DNA of 64,000 nt from an uncultured Cellulomonas sp. (lineage in GTDB: Bacteria > Actinomycetota > Actinomycetes > Actinomycetales > Cellulomonadaceae). Numbering within the stretch: position 1 is the first letter of the stretch; every line of letters starts with the position of its first letter. Of the stretch, positions 59,817 through 64,000 are shown in pieces. Both the position numbers and the translations under genes were made by a program. Below the pieces are notes generated by a model. That model was given only the letters and a program-made list of their open reading frames with translations, did no database searches and was not told where the DNA came from. The stretch is taken from positions 186,001 to 250,000 of the forward strand of contig NZ_CANLTL010000002.1 in the NCBI RefSeq assembly GCF_947494015.1, read 5' to 3'.

Positions 59817-60932
59817 TCAGCGGGTGAAGTAGCCGGACACGTCGACCACGAGGTCCAGGTCGGCGCTCTGGCTGTACACCCCGATCCGGCCGCCCAGCCC
59901 GATGCGCGCGATCGTGGCGTTCGCCTCGTCGCGTCGGGCGACCATGTTGAGGGTCGAGACGAGCGGCAGGCTCCGCGGGTCCGTCACCGGGAAGGTGCGG
60001 ATGTGGGTGCCGGTGCGCTGACCCGTGCCCGTGATCGTCAGCACGGCCGCCGGCGCACCGGGCGGGACACCCGCGACACCGCCGACGACGACCTCGGCCG
60101 GGGTCCCGGCGCGCAGCGCCCGCGGCAGGCCCACGCCGTACCGGGAGTCGACGATGCGCGCCGGGTCCACCGGGACGAAGCCCAGCTCGCCGGTACCGGA
60201 GTACCAGCCCGCCAGGTCGACGACCAGGTCCAGCGGGGCGCTGTGCGTGTACAGGCGGATGCGCCCGCCGTCACCCACGCGGACCACGACCATGTTGGCC
60301 TGGTCGCGTCCCGGGTCCAGGTTGAGGTTCGACACCTCGGGCGGCGCGCCGTCCTCGGACGCCGCCGGGCTCGGGTAGACCCGCACGTGGGTGCGCGCCG
60401 CGACCTGCGTCGCCGTCACGTTCAGCGCCACCGCCGACGCGTCCGTGGGGACGCCGGCCCGGCCGGTGACCTGGAGCTCCACCCAACGACCGGCTCCCAC
60501 CGGCCGGCTCGGTACCCCGCCGGTGCCGTCGCGCGTGTCCAAGACGCGCACCGGCGCGGTCGAGGTGAACGCGGTCGCTCCGGTCGGGGAGTAGTAGCCG
60601 GCGACGTCGACGACGAGGTCCGCCACGGCGCCGTCGACCAGGAGGTCCACCGACAGGTCCAGCCCCAGTCCCACGGTCACGCCCGCCGGCTGGTCCGAGC
60701 CCGGCACCACGTTGAGGCTGGACACCTGCGGCGGGACGCCGTCCTCGGTGGTCGGGTACACCCGCACGTTGCCCAGGGCGCTGGGGTCGACGGCGGTCAG
60801 GTTGAGGACCACGGCGGTCGTGTCCGCAGGGACCAGACCGTCGAAGCTCAGCTGGATCGGGTACCCCGGCTCGGCCGGACCGAAGCCGTCGCGGCTGTCG
60901 AAGACCCGGGTCGGCTCCACCGGCGTGAACCG
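59817..60932 (-). repeat. Three tandem C-terminal protein repeats (about 120 aa each)
   Basis: Same repeat type as in the paralogue: PTRVFDSRDGFG, PVRVLDTRDGTG and PARIVDSRYGVG open the repeats, each closing with LVVDVAGY or similar. Equivalent repeats of the two genes are closer to each other than to their neighbours in one gene (for example VSNLNLDPGRDQANMVVVRV versus VSNLNLMPGRDQANMVVVRV). The whole gene was therefore copied after the repeats had formed. Confidence 0.75.
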
Positions 60933-63677
60933 GTCGCCGCCCGCCGCGACGGTGAACCACGACCGGAACGGCTCGGACGTGGCGCCACCGCGCGTCCGCA
61001 GCCCCGCCACGTGCACGCCGTACGACCGGCCCGCGACCAGGTCGGCGACGGGCACGAGCCGGACGACCCCGTCGGTCACCCGCAGCACGGCGCGCACCGG
61101 TGCCCGCGTGGTGCTGTCCACGAGCCGCACCGTCTGCGCCGACACGGACGCCGGGTCGACGTCCGCGCCGAGGGCGACCTCCACGGTCGGCCGGGTGCCG
61201 ACGCCGCGGCTCGACGTCACCGGCGTCACGTCGAGCACCCCCGGCGTCGCGCCCGGCCGGACGGCCCCCTGGCGGGCGACTCGCAGCTCACCCCCGTCCG
61301 TGCCGACGAGGTCGGCGAGCCCGTCGCCGTCCAGGTCCGCGAGGGCTGCGGCGTACCCGTAGTCCGGCGACGGGCTGAGCACGAACGCGTCGGCGTGGAA
61401 GCCTCCGTCCCGTTGCTGGATGCCGAGCACCGTGGCCCCCGGCGGTGAGCTCGCGATGTCGGTCCGGCCGTCGGCGTCCACGTCGAGCAGCTCGATCCGG
61501 TCGCTGGGCTGGCCGCTGGAGGTCACCGTCACGGGCTGCTCCCAGCCGTCAGCCGTCGCACGCGCCAGTCGCAGGGTGCCGTCGGCGAAGCCGGCCACCA
61601 GGTCCGGCCGACCGTCACCCGAGACGTCGCCCGCGCGCACCACCGCCGAACCCGCGAGCCATGCGATCGACGGCGCGGCGACGAACGACCCGTCGGCCCC
61701 CTGCGCCAGCACCGCACCCTCCGCGTGGACGAGGTCGAGCCGGCCGTCGCCGTCGACGTCCGCGGCGGCCGGGCGACCGAGGTCCGGGACCGGGACGGGG
61801 GTCACCGCCGGGAGCGGCGTCGGTGCCAAGCCGCCGGTGCCGTCGTTGTGCAGGACGAGGCCACGCCCGGCGAGGTCCTGGTCCCCGTCCCCGTCGAGGT
61901 CCGCGGCGACGAGGCGCCTCGCGTACCCGCCGTCGTATCCGGCCACCCGGCGGGTGACCGGTGCGACCCCGCTCAGGTCGAGCGTCCACACCTCGGCATC
62001 GGTCGCCGCCACGACCTCCGCGACGCCGTCGCCGTCCAGGTCCACGGTGGTGACGGACGGCGACAGGCCACGCAGCGTGCCGACGGGCACGCGCTGGTAG
62101 GGGCCGAACGTCCCGTCCCCCCGGCCCGGCGACAGTCCCACCACCGGCGCGATCCCGGCACCGCCCTCGGGATGCGGGACGAACTGCGCCGTGCCCACCA
62201 CGGCGTCGAGGTGACCGTCACCGGTGACATCGGCGAGCTGCACGTCTCCGTTCACCCAGTCCCCCGGGTCCGACTCGGTCGTGACCCCGCGGTCGAAACG
62301 CACCGTGGTCGTCGGCTGCGCCCAGGACAGCGTCAGGCCGACCCCGTAGCTGCCCAGGTCTCGCGGGTCCTCGCTGCGCACCCGCAGGTACCAGGGCCCG
62401 GGCCCGTCGAGCTCGTCGGTGCGGTCCCCGAGCGAGGGCCGGTCGTCCACCGTCAGCAGGTACGCGCCGTCGCGGTCGTGCACGTCGACCACCGCGCCCC
62501 GGACGCTGACGCGATGACGCGCCGACGATCCCGGGTCGAAGGTGTACCAGTCGATGTCGCCCTCGGCGTCGAAGGTCCCGTCCACCTGTCCGCCGGCACC
62601 CTCGGTCCTCGCCAGGGGCCGCGCGCCCGCCATCACGTCGTCCTGGCCACCGTCGCCGAGGGGGCGGTCGAACGCGAGACCCGGCGCTGCCGGCACCGCG
62701 TCACCCAGCGTCACCGCAGCCGCGGCGTCCACGACGCCGCTTCCGTAGTACGGGTCGGCGCCCGGCGCCGCGGCGTCCTGGGCCGTCCGCTCCAGCCGCT
62801 CGACGACCTGTGCGGGGTCGAGCCCCGGCTCGTGGGCGCGCACCAGCGCCACCACCCCCGCCACGCGTGCCGACGCCAGGCCGTCGGTGCTCCACGGGCC
62901 GTACCCGTCACCCTGCGTGGGAACCGTCACGTTCGCGCCCGGGGCGGCCACCGTGGCCCAGTCGCCCCAGCCGTGCCGGCTCTCCGGCGACCGGTCGTCG
63001 TCCGACCGCGCCACCGCGACCAGCCCCGGCAGCTCGGACGCCCAGGCGGCCGGGTACCGCGGGGTGCCGTCGGGCGCGTCCCCCATCGGGACCACGACGA
63101 CCGCGCCGGCCGCGATCGCCGCCACCACGGCGTCGCGCAGTGCGCCGGACGACGTGGGTGTGGCCTGGGACACGTGGATGACGTCCGCCCCGCGCGCCGT
63201 CGCGGCGCGCACGCCCGAGGCGACGACGTCGTCCGCCCCGGGTGTCTGCCAGTGCCCCTCGGTCACCTTGATGGGCAGGATCGTGGCCTCGTACGCGACC
63301 CCCATGGACCCGGCTCCGTCGAGCCGACCGGCGATGACGCCGGCCACGGCGGTGCCGTGGCCGCTCACGTCGTCCGGCTGGGGGTCGGCGCCGACCAGGT
63401 CGACGCCCGGGAGGAGCGCGCCGGCGAGCTCGGGATGGCCGGCCTGCACGCCGCTGTCGACGACCGCGACGGTGACCCCGCGCCCCGCCGTGACCTGCCA
63501 GGCCCGGGGGATGCGCAGCATCGCGCCGTCGGCCTCGGACCAGCCGGGGTCCGGTGTCGGGACCAGCCGACTCGCGGCGGGGAGCGGCGCGGGGGCCCCG
63601 GCGGCCGCCGCCGGGGTGAGCCCCGAGACGCCCAGCAGGCCGACGAGGGCGGCAACGGTCGCGGTGACGGGACGCAC
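59817..63677 (-). CDS. Secreted S8 subtilase-fold protein with Ser lost, FG-GAP region and three C-terminal repeats
   Basis: 1286 aa from GTG 63677 (GGAG five bases upstream; an ATG at 63746 is possible). The signal peptide is residues 1-26 (VTATVAALVGLLGVSGLTPA). The subtilase fold at 37-295 keeps Asp (VAVVD74SG) and His (GH107GTAVAGVIAG). The Ser position of GTSxAxxxVAG is G266 in STDGLASARVAGVVALV, and the oxyanion Asn is D200 (VPMGDAPDG). FG-GAP/VCBS repeats follow (LADVTGDGHLDAVVG, TVDLDGDGVAEVVAA, AADLDGDGDQDLAG), then three C-terminal repeats like those of the paralogue at 35926. Catalysis is unlikely without Ser. It lies beside the EAL gene. Confidence 0.86.
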   Translation of the reverse strand: MRPVTATVAALVGLLGVSGLTPAAAAGAPAPLPAASRLVPTPDPGWSEADGAMLRIPRAWQVTAGRGVTVAVVDSGVQAGHPELAGALLPGVDLVGADPQPDDVSGHGTAVAGVIAGRLDGAGSMGVAYEATILPIKVTEGHWQTPGADDVVASGVRAATARGADVIHVSQATPTSSGALRDAVVAAIAAGAVVVVPMGDAPDGTPRYPAAWASELPGLVAVARSDDDRSPESRHGWGDWATVAAPGANVTVPTQGDGYGPWSTDGLASARVAGVVALVRAHEPGLDPAQVVERLERTAQDAAAPGADPYYGSGVVDAAAAVTLGDAVPAAPGLAFDRPLGDGGQDDVMAGARPLARTEGAGGQVDGTFDAEGDIDWYTFDPGSSARHRVSVRGAVVDVHDRDGAYLLTVDDRPSLGDRTDELDGPGPWYLRVRSEDPRDLGSYGVGLTLSWAQPTTTVRFDRGVTTESDPGDWVNGDVQLADVTGDGHLDAVVGTAQFVPHPEGGAGIAPVVGLSPGRGDGTFGPYQRVPVGTLRGLSPSVTTVDLDGDGVAEVVAATDAEVWTLDLSGVAPVTRRVAGYDGGYARRLVAADLDGDGDQDLAGRGLVLHNDGTGGLAPTPLPAVTPVPVPDLGRPAAADVDGDGRLDLVHAEGAVLAQGADGSFVAAPSIAWLAGSAVVRAGDVSGDGRPDLVAGFADGTLRLARATADGWEQPVTVTSSGQPSDRIELLDVDADGRTDIASSPPGATVLGIQQRDGGFHADAFVLSPSPDYGYAAALADLDGDGLADLVGTDGGELRVARQGAVRPGATPGVLDVTPVTSSRGVGTRPTVEVALGADVDPASVSAQTVRLVDSTTRAPVRAVLRVTDGVVRLVPVADLVAGRSYGVHVAGLRTRGGATSEPFRSWFTVAAGGDRFTPVEPTRVFDSRDGFGPAEPGYPIQLSFDGLVPADTTAVVLNLTAVDPSALGNVRVYPTTEDGVPPQVSSLNVVPGSDQPAGVTVGLGLDLSVDLLVDGAVADLVVDVAGYYSPTGATAFTSTAPVRVLDTRDGTGGVPSRPVGAGRWVELQVTGRAGVPTDASAVALNVTATQVAARTHVRVYPSPAASEDGAPPEVSNLNLDPGRDQANMVVVRVGDGGRIRLYTHSAPLDLVVDLAGWYSGTGELGFVPVDPARIVDSRYGVGLPRALRAGTPAEVVVGGVAGVPPGAPAAVLTITGTGQRTGTHIRTFPVTDPRSLPLVSTLNMVARRDEANATIARIGLGGRIGVYSQSADLDLVVDVSGYFTR

Positions 63678-63829
63678 GGGAGCTCCAGACGGTCGGTGAG
63701 ACGGACCGGAGGTCCTTCGACCAAGATGATCGACGCTCGCCGGCATGACCGACGCATCCTGCGCGGGTGAAATCCGCGCCGTACGCCCGCTCCGTCCGGG
63801 TGGCGTGCTCGGGTCGTTCCGGGTCGGCG

Positions 63830-64000
63830 TCATGCCGCGGGCTGGGCCAGGCGCCTGTGCAGACCGTGCACGGTCGCGGGGACATCCGCTGCGGGGCCCG
63901 GTCGCGCGAACCAGTACCCCTGAGCCGTGTCGCACCCGTACGCGCGGAGCAGGCGCCAGGCCTGCTCGGTCTCGACACCCTCCGCGACGACCTGCAGCCG
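63830..64000 (-). CDS. EAL-domain protein, C-terminal end only
   Basis: The last 56 codons of a minus-strand gene cut by the window edge. [20 protein letters not shown] then [20 protein letters not shown] are the closing motifs of an EAL c-di-GMP phosphodiesterase domain (VAEGVETxxQ, GCDxxQGYxFxxP). No start can be seen. The upstream part could be a GGDEF-EAL fusion. Its stop (63832-63830) lies 153 bp before the start of the subtilase-like gene on the same strand. Confidence 0.85.
   Translation of the reverse strand, partial: RLQVVAEGVETEQAWRLLRAYGCDTAQGYWFARPGPAADVPATVHGLHRRLAQPAA

Overview
The window is very GC-rich (third codon positions nearly all G or C) with frequent GTG starts. It carries an actinobacterial gene set: a WhiB regulator, mycoredoxin, an AdnAB helicase-nuclease pair, UvrD2, DUF3107, DUF5679, an UPF0182 membrane protein and a deazaflavin-dependent reductase fold. 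I infer a chromosomal segment of a high-GC actinobacterium, probably a Cellulomonas-like member of the Micrococcales; the genus is a guess from overall flavour.

Layout. 1-4.2 kb is an accessory flank: a frameshifted gene at the edge, a small unknown protein, a glycolipid-binding-fold protein, an ECF sigma factor with its DGPF/YCII partner, and a decayed fragment of a MobF/TrwC conjugative relaxase lying against the 3' end of an initiator tRNA gene. 4.3-30.8 kb is a conserved core block whose content and order resemble Mycobacterium tuberculosis Rv3193c-Rv3211 (from memory): UPF0182, PPA1309, PDZ/Lon-like protease, zincin-like protein, YgjP-type metallopeptidase, ThiF-like protein, whiB7, uvrD2, mycoredoxin, nudC, adnB/adnA, DUF3152, TetR, DUF3107, ferritin-like protein and an RhlE-type RNA helicase. 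30.8-35.9 kb holds a metallo-beta-lactamase-fold gene divergent from a TetR gene, then marC, a PHP phosphoesterase and aminopeptidase P. 39.9-43.8 kb is a membrane-stress/magnesium-type group with mrp. 46.1-49.5 kb is a deoR-galT-galK operon. 49.6-53.9 kb has a diguanylate cyclase, a HAF-repeat secreted protein and exonuclease III. 53.9-58.2 kb groups a Gdx/SugE exporter with one-carbon genes (folD, glyA, purU). The right edge carries the C-terminus of an EAL-domain protein.

Most informative signals. (1) A guanidine-III riboswitch precedes the Gdx exporter, and a ZTP (pfl) riboswitch precedes glyA-folD. (2) whiB7 has an AT-rich-box promoter, a 50-codon upstream ORF and an intrinsic terminator, which together look like a translation-dependent attenuator. 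(3) Two large secreted subtilase-fold paralogues 20 kb apart (35926-39774 and 59817-63677) have both lost catalytic residues: one lacks His and Ser, the other lacks Ser, and both lack the oxyanion Asn. Both keep an FG-GAP/VCBS region and three C-terminal repeats, so they look like surface pseudoproteases; this is the best candidate here for an undescribed system.

Start codons were chosen by eye from ribosome-binding sites and family knowledge; no searches were run. Family names come from motif recognition and memory.
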